From Allomesorhizobium sp043769475 (GTDB lineage: Bacteria > Pseudomonadota > Alphaproteobacteria > Rhizobiales > Rhizobiaceae), in assembly GCF_043769475.1 (NCBI RefSeq), contig NZ_CP171729.1:5642001-5706000 (forward strand): a DNA stretch of 64,000 nucleotides, in the 5' to 3' direction. Below, piece after piece: positions 27,491 to 36,873 of this stretch (within the stretch, counting starts at the first letter, position 1; each line of letters opens with the position of its first letter). A program made the translations under genes and the position numbers. The notes under the pieces are model-generated. The model saw nothing but the letters and a program-made list of their open reading frames with translations, searched no databases and was not told the origin of the DNA.

Positions 27491-29989
27491 CGCAACCGAG
27501 AAGTTCACGTAGTGGTACACGGTGTCGATGCCAGTGCCCGCCCCGTTGGCCTCGAAGACCTGGTCGCCGATGGAGTCGACATAATAGGTGTCGTTGCCGT
27601 CGCCGCCGGTCATGCTGTCGTTGCCGCCGCGGCCGTTTATCACGTTGGCCAGAGCGTCACCGGTGATCGTATCTGCAACCTCTGTGCCGATCACGTTCTC
27701 GACAGTTGCGATCGTCCATACCGGCCAGCCGGCGCCCAGGATGGTGTAGGTTCCAGCCCCGAGATCTACCGTCGCACCGGCAAATGACGTCGGGCTCAGG
27801 TCCAGCGTGTCGTTGCCGTCGCCGCCGGTGATATCGTCGCCGTAGCGGCCGTCGAGGACCACGAACCGATCATGGCCGCCATTGCCGTGCAGCGTCTGCG
27901 TGCCAAACGTGCCGGTCAGCACGTCGTTCGCCTGCGTGCCTTGCACCGTCTCAATGCTTGAAAGTGTCCATACCGGCCAGCCGGCGCCCAGGATAGTATA
28001 GGTTCCAGCATCGAGATCTACCGTCGCACCGGCAAATGACGTCGCGCTCAAATCGAGCGTGTCGGTCCCGGTTCCGCCGGTGATGTCGTCGCCGAAGCGG
28101 CCGTCGAGGACTATGAAGGTGTCGTCGCCGCCATTGCCGTGCAGCGTCTGCGTGCCATACGTGCCGATCAGCACGTCGTTCGCTTGGGTTCCGAATACCG
28201 TTTCCACGCTTACAATGGTGTTCGGGCCGCCGAACGATGGATTGAAGTCCCAGGTGCCGGTGTCGAGATTCACCGTCGCGCCGCGACTGGTGACGTTACC
28301 GAGATCCAGCGTGTCGGTTCCGCTGCCGCCGTCGACATTGTCGCCGAACTCGCCTTCGAGAACCTGGATGAGGTCGTTGCCGTTGCCGCCGTTGACATTG
28401 TCGGTGCCGAAGCCGCCCCGGAGGGTGTCGTCGCCATCGCCGCCATTAAGCGTATCGGTGCCGATGCCGCCGATGAGTACGTTGTTTGCCTGATTGCCGG
28501 TTATGGTGTCGTTACCACTGCCGCCAGTGACGTTCTCGATCAGCGACGCCGTGTTGCCGCCAAAAAGCAGGGCATTGTAGACGTTGGCCCGCGCAAAATT
28601 GCCGCCACCGAGATTGGCGAGCTGTGCGGAAGAGAGCGTCGACCAACCGCCTGGCGTCAGATCGATATTGAGGTTGGTGGAATAGTTCGACAGATCGTAT
28701 GTGTCTGTCCCGTTACCATCCCAGATGGTCAGGAAAACCCGGTTCCCGCCTGGCGTACCCTGAACGACGCCGTTGATCGACATCGCGCCGGTCGTCGGGT
28801 CCCACGAATAGTTAGTGTTGCCGGCGTTGGCGGTATAGTCTGCGCCATAGAGGTACTGAAGCGCCTGGATATCCATCATCATGAACGTCTGGGCGAAGCC
28901 CCATTGTTCGTTCGTGTACCCTGTCGTCGGTCCGCCTATATAGGATCGGTAGCTCATGACGGTGAATTCCATTCCGTCACGATCGGCCGGCATGACGACC
29001 GTGCCGCCGCCGAGATTGTGCGTGTGTTTCAGGCCGAGGGCATGGCCAAGCTCGTGAATGTGGGTAATCCACGCGTAGTTGCCCATGACGGGATTGCGAT
29101 AATCGTTGCTCGTGCCGGCATAGTCGTTGCCGAACCACACGTCGCCGCCATCCGAGCGCTGGTCGAGGCGTGGGAAGTCGGCAACGCGAGCCGTGCCAAG
29201 ATTCCCGCCGTCGAACAGGTTCGTCTCCGCAACGTTGATGTCTCCACTCGTGCCGAAGGCGTTCAGATCGGTAAACGCGAGATTGGTGAAGGACGCCACG
29301 GACCCGTAAGTGAATCCGTTGCTACCGAGCGCCGCCGCCCAATCGCCGAGGATAGATCGTACAGCGGTGCGCTGCTCGAAGCTAACTTGGGCGAAGCCGC
29401 TGATGGTATGCGAATAGGCGCCGTATACTCCGAAATCATTAGGAAAGCTGTAGGTTACGGGAGTGCCGGTCCAGCGCACGCCGTCGGGATCGCCGTAAAG
29501 CAGAGCGTCAATGTACACATTGCCGGATTTGGAAACACCTGCGACCGTACCTTCGAAATCCCCAGCCGCACTCGGCGCGTGGGATGCCTGATAGCTGCCG
29601 GCCGCGCAGCCAGGGCAGCAGCAGGCGCCAGGAGGTAGACTTCCTGCCTCGATGTTTATTTCCGTTGAGGTCGACCCGGGCGCACTCCACTGCAAATCGG
29701 CGAGAGCCGCAGCGCTGCTCTGCAAATCAGTAAGAGCCGCGCTGTTCCTGGCTGCCGCGTCCCCCGATTGAATATTCAACTCAATTGCGGTCGCATCCGC
29801 ATCCATCGAACCGAATTCGAGCTCGAGCCCATTGGTCGTTCGGCCGAGTCTCGAGGGGGCGTTTGCACTCTCGAGAATATCGGGCAAGCGCTCCTGCGTC
29901 GTCCCTGGTTGTTCGCCGAAGAGATCATCGTCCCCCAGGCCTGATTCAACCCCGAAAGCGACGAATTGATTGTGAAGTTCGTCAGACAT
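26531..29989 (-). CDS. Serralysin-type RTX metalloprotease (peptidase M10B)
   Basis: A secreted zinc protease of 1152 residues. The zinc site HELGHALGLKHTH is at about residue 311 and the Met-turn FTVMSYRS follows about 35 residues later, both diagnostic of metzincin M10B enzymes. The N-terminus (1-150) lacks a signal peptide and carries a Cys cluster, GACCCPGC, at about 122-127. From about 480 the protein is RTX repeats (GGSGNDTITG, GGDGDDTLRGG and variants) that bind calcium outside the cell. It ends LTNNDFLVT, the hydrophobic type I secretion tail, so PrsDE is the likely exporter. Probable role: nutrient acquisition, biofilm remodelling or processing of neighbouring RTX proteins. Confidence 0.92.
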   Translation of the reverse strand: MSDELHNQFVAFGVESGLGDDDLFGEQPGTTQERLPDILESANAPSRLGRTTNGLELEFGSMDADATAIELNIQSGDAAARNSAALTDLQSSAAALADLQWSAPGSTSTEINIEAGSLPPGACCCPGCAAGSYQASHAPSAAGDFEGTVAGVSKSGNVYIDALLYGDPDGVRWTGTPVTYSFPNDFGVYGAYSHTISGFAQVSFEQRTAVRSILGDWAAALGSNGFTYGSVASFTNLAFTDLNAFGTSGDINVAETNLFDGGNLGTARVADFPRLDQRSDGGDVWFGNDYAGTSNDYRNPVMGNYAWITHIHELGHALGLKHTHNLGGGTVVMPADRDGMEFTVMSYRSYIGGPTTGYTNEQWGFAQTFMMMDIQALQYLYGADYTANAGNTNYSWDPTTGAMSINGVVQGTPGGNRVFLTIWDGNGTDTYDLSNYSTNLNIDLTPGGWSTLSSAQLANLGGGNFARANVYNALLFGGNTASLIENVTGGSGNDTITGNQANNVLIGGIGTDTLNGGDGDDTLRGGFGTDNVNGGNGNDLIQVLEGEFGDNVDGGSGTDTLDLGNVTSRGATVNLDTGTWDFNPSFGGPNTIVSVETVFGTQANDVLIGTYGTQTLHGNGGDDTFIVLDGRFGDDITGGTGTDTLDLSATSFAGATVDLDAGTYTILGAGWPVWTLSSIETVQGTQANDVLTGTFGTQTLHGNGGHDRFVVLDGRYGDDITGGDGNDTLDLSPTSFAGATVDLGAGTYTILGAGWPVWTIATVENVIGTEVADTITGDALANVINGRGGNDSMTGGDGNDTYYVDSIGDQVFEANGAGTGIDTVYHYVNFSVASQFVENMIMLGGGNINAVANNLNNTITGNAGNNAIDGRGGVDSMTGGNGNDTYYVDNLADQVFEANGAGTGIDTVLHSVNFSVATQFVENMVMTGAGNINAIGNNLNNTITGNNGNNGIDGRGGADSMSGGLGNDTYYIDNAGDQVFEANGAGTDLVFTSVSKSFAAQFIENITLSGAGNITTTGNGLNNIIVGNNGNNAFSAREGNDTITGNGGNDIFVFNTALGATNVDTITDYNVAADTFHLDNAIFTALGLGVLAAGAFRINVTGAAQDADDRIIYESDSGRAWYDSNGNAAGGNFLFADLAGGLALTNNDFLVT

Positions 29990-30143
29990 AATCGATCTCC
30001 CAATGGCTGGACCCTGGTCCGCGCCATTCTCGTGCTTGATTTGGATTGCCCCACAAAAAGATTGCGAAATTTCTATTGTTATTATTTTTTTGCAAACTCA
30101 CTGCATGATAGTACATTGGTAGCGGATATGGAAGGGTGTTTTT

Positions 30144-30689
30144 GTGCCACTGCTATTCGTCGCAGCAACACGATGTCCGACAGGGAGGTACTATGTCCTA
30201 GAACAGATCGTCGCGTTTTCTTTGGCCTTGGTAAGCACTTGCGCACTTCCAGTTGTGCCGCCATCGGTAGCTGGAAGTTTGGTTGCACCAGTAGAAGAAC
30301 GCCGGGATAGCCACGCAAATGGAGAGGGCTTCGCGTTGACATCAGATATGCCCCCGCCGCCGGATTATGACCGTGTGATGGAGGAGGAGTACGACGCCGC
30401 CGTGAGAGAAGGCACCAATTCGGCCCTGATCCGCTTCATCGCTCGTCACCCCGACCATCCCCTCGCGGACCGGGCGCGAAGCCTGCTCTCGGGTCGGGAC
30501 AAGCCAGACAAAGGCGTGTCTCCGACGGACCCGGACGCCGACGTTTATGCAGCTTTTGATAGAGCCCGGAGGGAAAATACGGTCGCAGCGTTCAGGAACT
30601 TCATAGCTTTGCATCCCCACCATCCCCTCACCGCCGAGGCGAGAAGGCAAATGACCAGACTTCGGGCACTGCCGGAATCGCGGCAATGA
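30144..30689 (+). CDS. Small exported repeat protein of unknown function
   Basis: 181 residues starting with GTG, with GGAAGGG 7 bases upstream. Residues 18-45 are hydrophobic and look like a signal peptide (VLEQIVAFSLALVSTCALP). The mature part has two copies of a 35-residue helical repeat: one with ALIRFIARHPDHPLADRARS and one with AAFRNFIALHPHHPLTAEAR. Such F-hx-HPxHPL units are TPR-like. It lies alone on the plus strand between two leftward RTX genes, divergent from the protease gene with 154 bases between. Possibly a periplasmic partner of the RTX proteins; unproven. Confidence 0.65.
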   Translation: MPLLFVAATRCPTGRYYVLEQIVAFSLALVSTCALPVVPPSVAGSLVAPVEERRDSHANGEGFALTSDMPPPPDYDRVMEEEYDAAVREGTNSALIRFIARHPDHPLADRARSLLSGRDKPDKGVSPTDPDADVYAAFDRARRENTVAAFRNFIALHPHHPLTAEARRQMTRLRALPESRQ

Positions 30690-30789
30690 CAGTGTCGCCG
30701 CCGTGGCTCCCTCGGCTTGTAGTAAGGCGGGCCGGCCACTCACCAGTTCTTAGATAGCCAATTCTTAGATAGTAGAGCCGGAATTCGTA

Positions 30790-30822
30790 AAAAAAGGGCG
30801 GGAGCGGCATGCCGCTCCCGCC
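30790..30822 (-). terminator. Rho-independent terminator after the second RTX gene
   Basis: The same 26-base palindrome as at 26483-26508 (here 30797-30822), followed on the minus strand by a run of seven T-rich bases. It lies 22 bases past the RTX stop codon and is part of the duplicated cassette. Confidence 0.85.
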
Positions 30823-31804
30823 AGCTGGGATCTGACGATTTCGATCAGGTGACGAGGAAATCGTTGTTGGTAAGCGCGAGGCCCCCGGCGAGGTCAGCGA
30901 ACAGGAAGTTTCCGCCAGCAGCGTTGCCGTTGCTGTCATACCAGACTCTCCCCGAATCGCTTTCATAGATGATGCGGTCGTCGGCGTCTTGTGCGGCGCC
31001 GGTGACATTGATGCGGAACGCGCCGGCCGCCAGCACACCCAGCCCAAGCGCCGTGAAGATGGCGTTGTCGAGGTGGAACGTGTCCGCCGCCACATTGTAG
31101 TCCGTGATGGTGTCGACGTTCGTGGCCCCCAGGGCCGTGTTGAACACGAAGATATCGTTGCCGCCATTGCCGGTGATCGTGTCGTTGCCCTCTCGTGCCG
31201 AGAAGGCGTTGTTGCCGTTGTTGCCGACGATGATGTTGTTCAAGCCGTTGCCGGTGGTGGTGATGTTCCCGGCTCCGCTCAGTGTTATGTTTTCAATGAA
31301 CTGGGCGGCAAAAGACTTGCTTACGCTGGTGAACACCAGATCGGTGCCTGCGCCGTTGGCCTCGAAGACCTGGTCGCCGGCATTGTCGATGTAGTAGGTG
31401 TCGTTGCCAAGTCCGCCGCTCATGGAGTCGGCGCCGCCGCGGCCGTCAATGCCATTGTTGCCGTTGTTGCCGGTGATGGTGTTGTTGAGGTTGTTGCCGA
31501 TGGCATTGATGTTGCCGGCGCCGGTCATCACCATGTTTTCGACGAACTGCGTCGCGACCGAGAAGTTGACCGAGTGCAGAACGGTATCGATGCCGGTGCC
31601 CGCTCCGTTTGCCTCGAACACATTGTCGGCGAGGTTGTCGACAAAATATGTGTCGTTGCCGTTGCCGCCGGTCATGTTGTCGACGCCGCCGCGCCCGTCG
31701 ATGGCGTTGTTGCCGGCGTTGCCGGTAATGGTGTTGTTGAGGTTGTTGGCCACGGCATTGATGTTGCCGCCGCCGAGCAGAACCATGTTTTCCACGAACT
31801 GCGC
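30797..31804. repeat. Duplicated RTX 3' cassette, copy 2 of pair A
   Basis: Partner of 26483-27490. The visible protein change in the near-identical part is one Ala/Val substitution (RAWYDS versus RVWYDS). Confidence 0.9.
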
Positions 31805-33799
31805 GGCGACGGAATAGCTCACCGACGTGCGCACAGTGTCGTTGCCGGTGCCCACTCCGTTGGCCTCGAAGACCTGGTCGCCGAAGGCGTCGACGAAATA
31901 GGTGTCGTTGCCGTCGCCGCCGGTCATGCTGTCGTTTCCGCCGCGGCCGTTTATTACGTTGGCCTGGGCGTCGCCGGTGATCGTATCGTCCAACGCTCCA
32001 CCAAAGACGTTTTCGATACCGGTCACCGAGTTAAGGGGACCGAACGCAAAGCCGGAATCGAACACCTGGAGCGTGCCGGCCGCGAGATTGATCACGATGC
32101 TCTGGTTGATGTAGTCCAGGTCGTAAAGGTCTATTCCAGTGCCGCCGTCGACATCATCGGCGAACTGGCCGTCCAGTACCCTGACAATGTCGTTGCCGGC
32201 GCCGGCGTCGACCGTATCGGTGCTGAAGCCGCCTTCGATCGTGTCGTTGCCGTCGAGACCGTTCAGAATGTTGCCGCCGCCCGAGCCGATGATGATGTCG
32301 TCGTTGTTGGTGCCGATCAGATTTTCGAAACTAACCATCACCTCGTCCTGACCACCGGCGGTGGCCAATCCGGCGTTCAAATCGAAGGTGGCGCCCACGA
32401 CAAAGCCTGAGGCCCCGCTCCAGTCGATCGTGTCGTTGCCCGAGCCGCCGTCGTGCACGTCGTCATTGATCGGTGAGACGACGATCAAGGTGTCGTTGCC
32501 GTTGCCGCCGAAGTACTCCTTGATGGAACCGGATTCAGTGATCGTGTCGTTGCCGTCATGGCCGAATACCTGGCTTGCGCCTCCGTCGGCGGTGAATACG
32601 TCGTCGAAAATGGTGCCGATTTGTTTGGATTCCGGCGTGTAGACGGCCGGATTGTTGACGAAGTCGCGCGTGTCGAGGATTTCCATCCGCACGCCGCCCG
32701 TCGCGTCGAGCGACTCCCAGGTCACCGCGAAACGGCCGTCGCCGAGATCCGTGATCGACGGCTCGGTACCCGGGCCGGAGAACGTAAAGGTGCCGAGCGC
32801 GGTGCCCGCCGCATTCACATGCGTGACTTCCATCGTGTTAGCTTCGTCATTGTCGAGGACGATGACGAAGCTGCCGTCGGCGAGGCCGGAAACGACCGAT
32901 TCGTTGTTGTTGTTGGTGAGGGTGCCAGCGGTGGACCCTGCAAGACCCGAGGCGATCTGGGTGCCGGCTGCGTTGAACATGGAATAGGCCACGTCCGTAT
33001 CGCTGCCGTCGCGATCCGTGTAGGAGACCACGAAACCGCCACCGGCAAGCGCAGTGACCGAAGCTTCGTTATCGTTGAAGCCGTCGCCATCCGTGCTTGC
33101 AATCGGCGTCACCGCGAGAACGTTGCCACCGGCAGGGTTGACTATGCGAATGATAATGCGGTTGTCGCCTGCCTCGTTATTGGTGCCCGTGATCACATAA
33201 TTGCCGTTGGTCAGGACGGCAACATCAGGATCGGTGTCCCCGCCGGCGAAGGCGATAAGGCTGATCTGCGCGCCGACCGTGTTGGTCGACGGATCATAGA
33301 TCCTGCCGACGATCGTCGGGCCCGTGCCGGTATCCTGCTGATAGACGACCAGGGCGGAGGTGGCGCTCGATACGGCGACGTGCGGCTGACTGAAGAAGGG
33401 CGCGCCCGCGGCGGCGTCGCTCTGAATCGTGACAGAACTGGTTGACCCACCGGTCGCATTGTACTGCTCGAGCCTCAGGCTCGTCCCGAACGCGCCTTCA
33501 TTATCCTGGTAGACCATCAGGAAACCGCCGTTCGGCAGCGCGGCAAGGTCGGAATTGTTCTCGCCGTCGACGAAGAAGTTTTGGTTCAGCCGGATCGGCC
33601 CGCCGACGGCATTGCCGAGTGGATCGAAGATCTGGCCGACGATATCTTCACCGGCTGTGTCGCCGGGGGCGGTGTCATCCGTGGTCGACCAGGAGACGAG
33701 TATGTTGCCGTTGGCGAGCTGGATGATGTCGGGATCTTGCGGGTTGGACGTCAGAGTGACGTTGAATTCTTCGAGCCAGGTGACTGGAATGTTAGGCAT
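30845..33799 (-). CDS. RTX protein with propeller-like N-terminal repeats
   Basis: A 984-residue predicted secreted protein. Residues 1-400 carry seven or so repeats of the form D-x-A-x-L-x-N-G-x-(F/Y)-x-V-x-(Y/W) (SDLAALPNGGFLMVYQDNEG, DPDVAVLTNGNYVITGTNNE, ITDLGDGRFAVTWESLDATG), which suggest a beta propeller. RTX repeats follow from about 425, and the end is LTNNDFLVT, a type I secretion tail. No signal peptide or enzyme motif is visible. ATG 33799 has GGAGAG upstream and is better than the frame start at 33850. Likely an extracellular adhesin or glycan-binding protein exported by PrsDE. Confidence 0.85.
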   Translation of the reverse strand: MPNIPVTWLEEFNVTLTSNPQDPDIIQLANGNILVSWSTTDDTAPGDTAGEDIVGQIFDPLGNAVGGPIRLNQNFFVDGENNSDLAALPNGGFLMVYQDNEGAFGTSLRLEQYNATGGSTSSVTIQSDAAAGAPFFSQPHVAVSSATSALVVYQQDTGTGPTIVGRIYDPSTNTVGAQISLIAFAGGDTDPDVAVLTNGNYVITGTNNEAGDNRIIIRIVNPAGGNVLAVTPIASTDGDGFNDNEASVTALAGGGFVVSYTDRDGSDTDVAYSMFNAAGTQIASGLAGSTAGTLTNNNNESVVSGLADGSFVIVLDNDEANTMEVTHVNAAGTALGTFTFSGPGTEPSITDLGDGRFAVTWESLDATGGVRMEILDTRDFVNNPAVYTPESKQIGTIFDDVFTADGGASQVFGHDGNDTITESGSIKEYFGGNGNDTLIVVSPINDDVHDGGSGNDTIDWSGASGFVVGATFDLNAGLATAGGQDEVMVSFENLIGTNNDDIIIGSGGGNILNGLDGNDTIEGGFSTDTVDAGAGNDIVRVLDGQFADDVDGGTGIDLYDLDYINQSIVINLAAGTLQVFDSGFAFGPLNSVTGIENVFGGALDDTITGDAQANVINGRGGNDSMTGGDGNDTYFVDAFGDQVFEANGVGTGNDTVRTSVSYSVAAQFVENMVLLGGGNINAVANNLNNTITGNAGNNAIDGRGGVDNMTGGNGNDTYFVDNLADNVFEANGAGTGIDTVLHSVNFSVATQFVENMVMTGAGNINAIGNNLNNTITGNNGNNGIDGRGGADSMSGGLGNDTYYIDNAGDQVFEANGAGTDLVFTSVSKSFAAQFIENITLSGAGNITTTGNGLNNIIVGNNGNNAFSAREGNDTITGNGGNDIFVFNTALGATNVDTITDYNVAADTFHLDNAIFTALGLGVLAAGAFRINVTGAAQDADDRIIYESDSGRVWYDSNGNAAGGNFLFADLAGGLALTNNDFLVT

Positions 33800-35047
33800 G
33801 GTACGTCTCTCCAAAATGGATGTTTCCCTGACACGCCCAATGCGCATCACGGTTATTTCGAGTGACTGGTCCTACTAAGTTGTAGGCAGAGAATGCCAAT
33901 GTAAAAGTGCGAATCTTTTACAGATATTTGCGCTGCGCTTGCTGCGCTATGGATTCTCGAACTGCCCTCCTTGCATGGCGAACGCTCAAATGTCCCGAGC
34001 AACCGGATACAACCATTCTTCTGAACGATATAACCCACGCTGTCAGAACTAACTCCGTTCAAACTCTTAACCTGAAAGCGCTTCTTTCTACCCATTAATC
34101 TCAAGTTGATCAGGCAGCTCGTCGCTTTTATTTGGGTTGGAGCGCAAGTATATTGATACATTATCGAGGTGGAGTCAAATCTTATTGAAAAACATATCGG
34201 GCGCTTCTTGTTTGCCAGCTAGGTCAGGACTCACAGCCAGAAGATGATGTTGCTGCGATAGCGATGGCGCTCATGAAGGCTTGTTGGCGGCATCATACCG
34301 ATACGGTCGGCCGCGCTTGTGCATGGACGTCAAGGCTGGGCAGCCAACGTATCCAGTTGGACAGCTTGAAAACCTGGCCTTGCGGATCGGATTTCGATTC
34401 AATCGCCCGGGTGATTTGCGGGGGGCAGGAGATGCCGGGACAGGCGGGTTCTGGAACGTTGACGAGCGATATGCCCGGCTGAGCGAGGCGGCGATCACGT
34501 ACAACTGCGGCGCTGGCACGTTGCAGGACAGGTAGGCCGATGGGCTAAGATGGGGGATTACGCCACTGTGGCAGACCTGCGTGAGGTGACGTGCGTTACA
34601 GCCAAAGGTTGCCCGGCCTGGTCAGGCGCCGCAATGTAGGCAAAAGATGTGAGGGACTTTTGGGCGCCTGCAGATGTTTGCCGCATCTGAGGGGAGGGTG
34701 ACTGCATGTAAGCAGCCGAGCTAATGAGAACGAAGCCTTCTCTCCTCGTCTACCCGCTCAGAGCGCTGACTGTTGCGTCGGCTGAGCAGATGGTCGATCT
34801 CTTCTTCGAGCATCTGGATTAAAACGTTGGTGTCGCCGCGATCCGGTCCAGATTTCCACTCTCGAACAACTTCTCTGATCACTGTCGGTCTCCATCTTCG
34901 CGAAAGCCTCGTGGCGTTACCAGGGCCAACGTCCCGCTCCCAGCACGGTTCCAAAGAGAAGCACTTGGCAAGCGCTCCCTCCGCCACTCTGATCTGAGGC
35001 AGCCCGGGCCGCGCAAGGGAGCGACTGGTGGAGGCGATCGGCAAATT
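33800..35047. other. Long gap with no recognised gene
   Basis: More than 1.2 kb without a convincing gene. The left 250 bases should contain the promoter of the leftward RTX gene. Short open frames at 34281-34535 (plus) and 34721-35044 (minus) have no family resemblance I can see and no good ribosome sites. The composition is mixed, consistent with decayed DNA left by insertions or deletions in the RTX island. Confidence 0.4.
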
Positions 35048-35099
35048 CTACATGCGTTGGCCCGCTCTGACCGGCAAGGAAAAGTCATAGTCCCTTGCG

Positions 35100-35237
35100 A
35101 CGGGCGCTATTGCTTCGCCGTTGCTGTCATACCAAACCCGGCCGGTGTCGGTCTCGTAGATGATGCGGTCGTCGGCGTCCTGTGCCGTGCCGCTTGCGTT
35201 GGATATGAACTCGCCGGCCAACAAGGTGCCGAGGCAA
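35100..35237 (-). pseudogene. Relic of an RTX C-terminal secretion domain
   Basis: On the minus strand this reads LGTLLAGEFISNASGTAQ and DADDRIIYETDTGRVWYDS, then loses similarity at the point where intact copies continue NGNAAGGNFLFADL. It matches the common C-terminal domain of the neighbouring RTX proteins for about 45 codons. No repeats or start precede it. It is a leftover of a deleted RTX gene. Confidence 0.8.
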
Positions 35238-35396
35238 CGCGACGACCGGCTCTGGTGCAAGTAACTGCCCGCCGGCGGAAATAACCTGTTGCAACGGTCG
35301 GGGCTTGCCATTTCGAACCGGGATTTCGTTCTGGCGTGAGGTGATATCCGATTGGCTGCTGGTGAGCAGGTTTGGAACTGTTGCCGCCGGCGGCGT

Positions 35397-36482
35397 TCAC
35401 ACCACGACGAGATCGTCCGCGAATTGAAGATTTTCCATATGCGCGAGCGTGTCGGTGCCGTCGCCCGCTCCGGGACCGATATACGTCACGGTCGTGACGA
35501 ATCCCGACGTCGTGACCAGATACTGATCGGCATTGTAACTGAAGACGGCCGTGTCATTGCCCCAATAACCGTCCAGATAATCGTCGCCTGCATTCCCGAT
35601 CAGAATGTCGTCGCCGTATTGGGCATCGAGATGGTTGTCGCCATGATCTCCAGTGAGGATGTCATCCCCGAAGCCAGACACGACATCTTCGATATTGGCG
35701 TAGCGATCTCCCGCCGCTTCGCCGATCCAGCCTCGTCCCCGCAGCAGAGACAGGCTGATGTCTTCGCTGTCGAGAGTAAAGCGTCCGGCACGGAGGGTAT
35801 CGCGTCCATCTCCGCCGTCAATGACGTCGGCTCCCGCGGCACCGAAGAAAGTGTCCGGCCCGCCCAGGCCACGAAACCTGTCATCTGCTTCGGAGCCGAT
35901 AAACGTGTCCGCGAAGCTTGAGCCGGTAACCCCTTCAATGGACGTAAGCGTGATCGTCGGCTGATCGGACCCGCCTCCCAGCATCTGGACGATCCCGGTA
36001 TCGAGATCTATCCGGAGCCGCAGGCTGCTGTCGACAAACGAAGCCATGTCGATGCCCGCGCCGCCGTCTATGATGTCGACGCCTGGTTCCCACAGCAGCC
36101 AGTCGGTTCCCGGCGTGCCCGACTTGACGACTGCCTGCTCCAGCTGGATGGCATAGTCGTACAGGGGGTGAAACTCATCGGCAGCGCATATTTCAATGAA
36201 ATAGTCCCCCGGCGTCTCGATCGAAAAGGTGTATCTCACTACCTCGTCGTCCCGAAAGACCCGCCGCAAATCGGCGGCGACCGGGTCGCCCGCACTGTCG
36301 AACAGCCCCGAAAAAGAGGGCAACAAGCCCTCCAGACTGACGAGATCGAGTTCGAACGGGCCAGCCGAAAGATCGACCGCGAACCAGTCGCTGTCATCGA
36401 TGGAGTCGATCCTGCCCGGTGTCGTCGAGCCGACAACGATCTGACCGGTGGTGCTGGGATCAGCCGGGAAATCGTCAGCCAT
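35397..36482 (-). CDS. RTX protein with pre-peptidase-like N-terminal domain
   Basis: 361 residues. The first 115 residues resemble a bacterial pre-peptidase C-terminal (PPC) beta-sandwich (SIDDSDWFAVDLSAGPFEL, then RYTFSIETPGDYFIEI). RTX repeats follow from about 130 (GGAGIDMASFVDSS, GGDGRDTLRAG, GDHGDNHLDAQYGDDILIGN). The last residues, NLQFADDLVVV, are acidic then hydrophobic, as in type I substrates, but the long C-terminal domain shared by most neighbours is absent. It is probably a short secreted calcium-binding protein. Confidence 0.82.
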   Translation of the reverse strand: MADDFPADPSTTGQIVVGSTTPGRIDSIDDSDWFAVDLSAGPFELDLVSLEGLLPSFSGLFDSAGDPVAADLRRVFRDDEVVRYTFSIETPGDYFIEICAADEFHPLYDYAIQLEQAVVKSGTPGTDWLLWEPGVDIIDGGAGIDMASFVDSSLRLRIDLDTGIVQMLGGGSDQPTITLTSIEGVTGSSFADTFIGSEADDRFRGLGGPDTFFGAAGADVIDGGDGRDTLRAGRFTLDSEDISLSLLRGRGWIGEAAGDRYANIEDVVSGFGDDILTGDHGDNHLDAQYGDDILIGNAGDDYLDGYWGNDTAVFSYNADQYLVTTSGFVTTVTYIGPGAGDGTDTLAHMENLQFADDLVVV

Positions 36483-36873
36483 TTTTCTACTTCCCCTGAA
36501 GCATTGTGCTGGCGAGGAATATCCTCCCCAGAGAGCTTACCAGTCAAGCCGTGCATTCGGCCTGATGAAGTACCGATCCGATCAGGCGTTGTCGCGGATT
36601 GATGGGCTCGACGCAGTCGTTGCCTCGCATTTTGACCCCAAGGCGGTAGAACCCGAAGATTGAGATTCTGCGCCAGCACTTGCTTCGCAGCCGTGGTGGA
36701 TGGATCAAGCCGGGCATAAGCCGCCTGGCACGTCCTGCGCCTTGAGCGCGGTGGTTGGCTCGCGAGCCATCTGGATACTGAAGGATTTCCGGTCGACTTT
36801 CATCCGCAGAATGATCTCGCCCTCGGCCACGGTCAGCCCCTTCAGCTTCCTTGCCTCGCGCGCTCCAGCCAGG
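36483..36873. other. Gap with a short unassigned open frame
   Basis: No complete gene. On the minus strand 36715-36873 reads as a continuous frame containing LTVAEGEIILRMKVDRKSF and MAREPTTALKAQDVPGG before a stop. The composition looks coding, but there is no start outside the neighbouring gene and I recognise no family. It could be the tail of a lost gene. Confidence 0.35.

Noticed and set aside
28139..29638. Plus-strand open frame of about 500 codons
   Set aside because: Antisense to the serralysin gene, including its zinc motif. Repetitive RTX DNA often leaves the opposite strand open.
26483..30822. The paired palindromes as ends of a mobile element
   Set aside because: They lie in the same orientation just after stop codons and have T tracts on the minus strand, so they are duplicated terminators. 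No transposase or target-site duplication is visible.
30989..32410. Plus-strand open frame of 473 codons
   Set aside because: Antisense to RTX repeats. A near copy of it lies antisense to the first RTX gene only because the DNA is duplicated.
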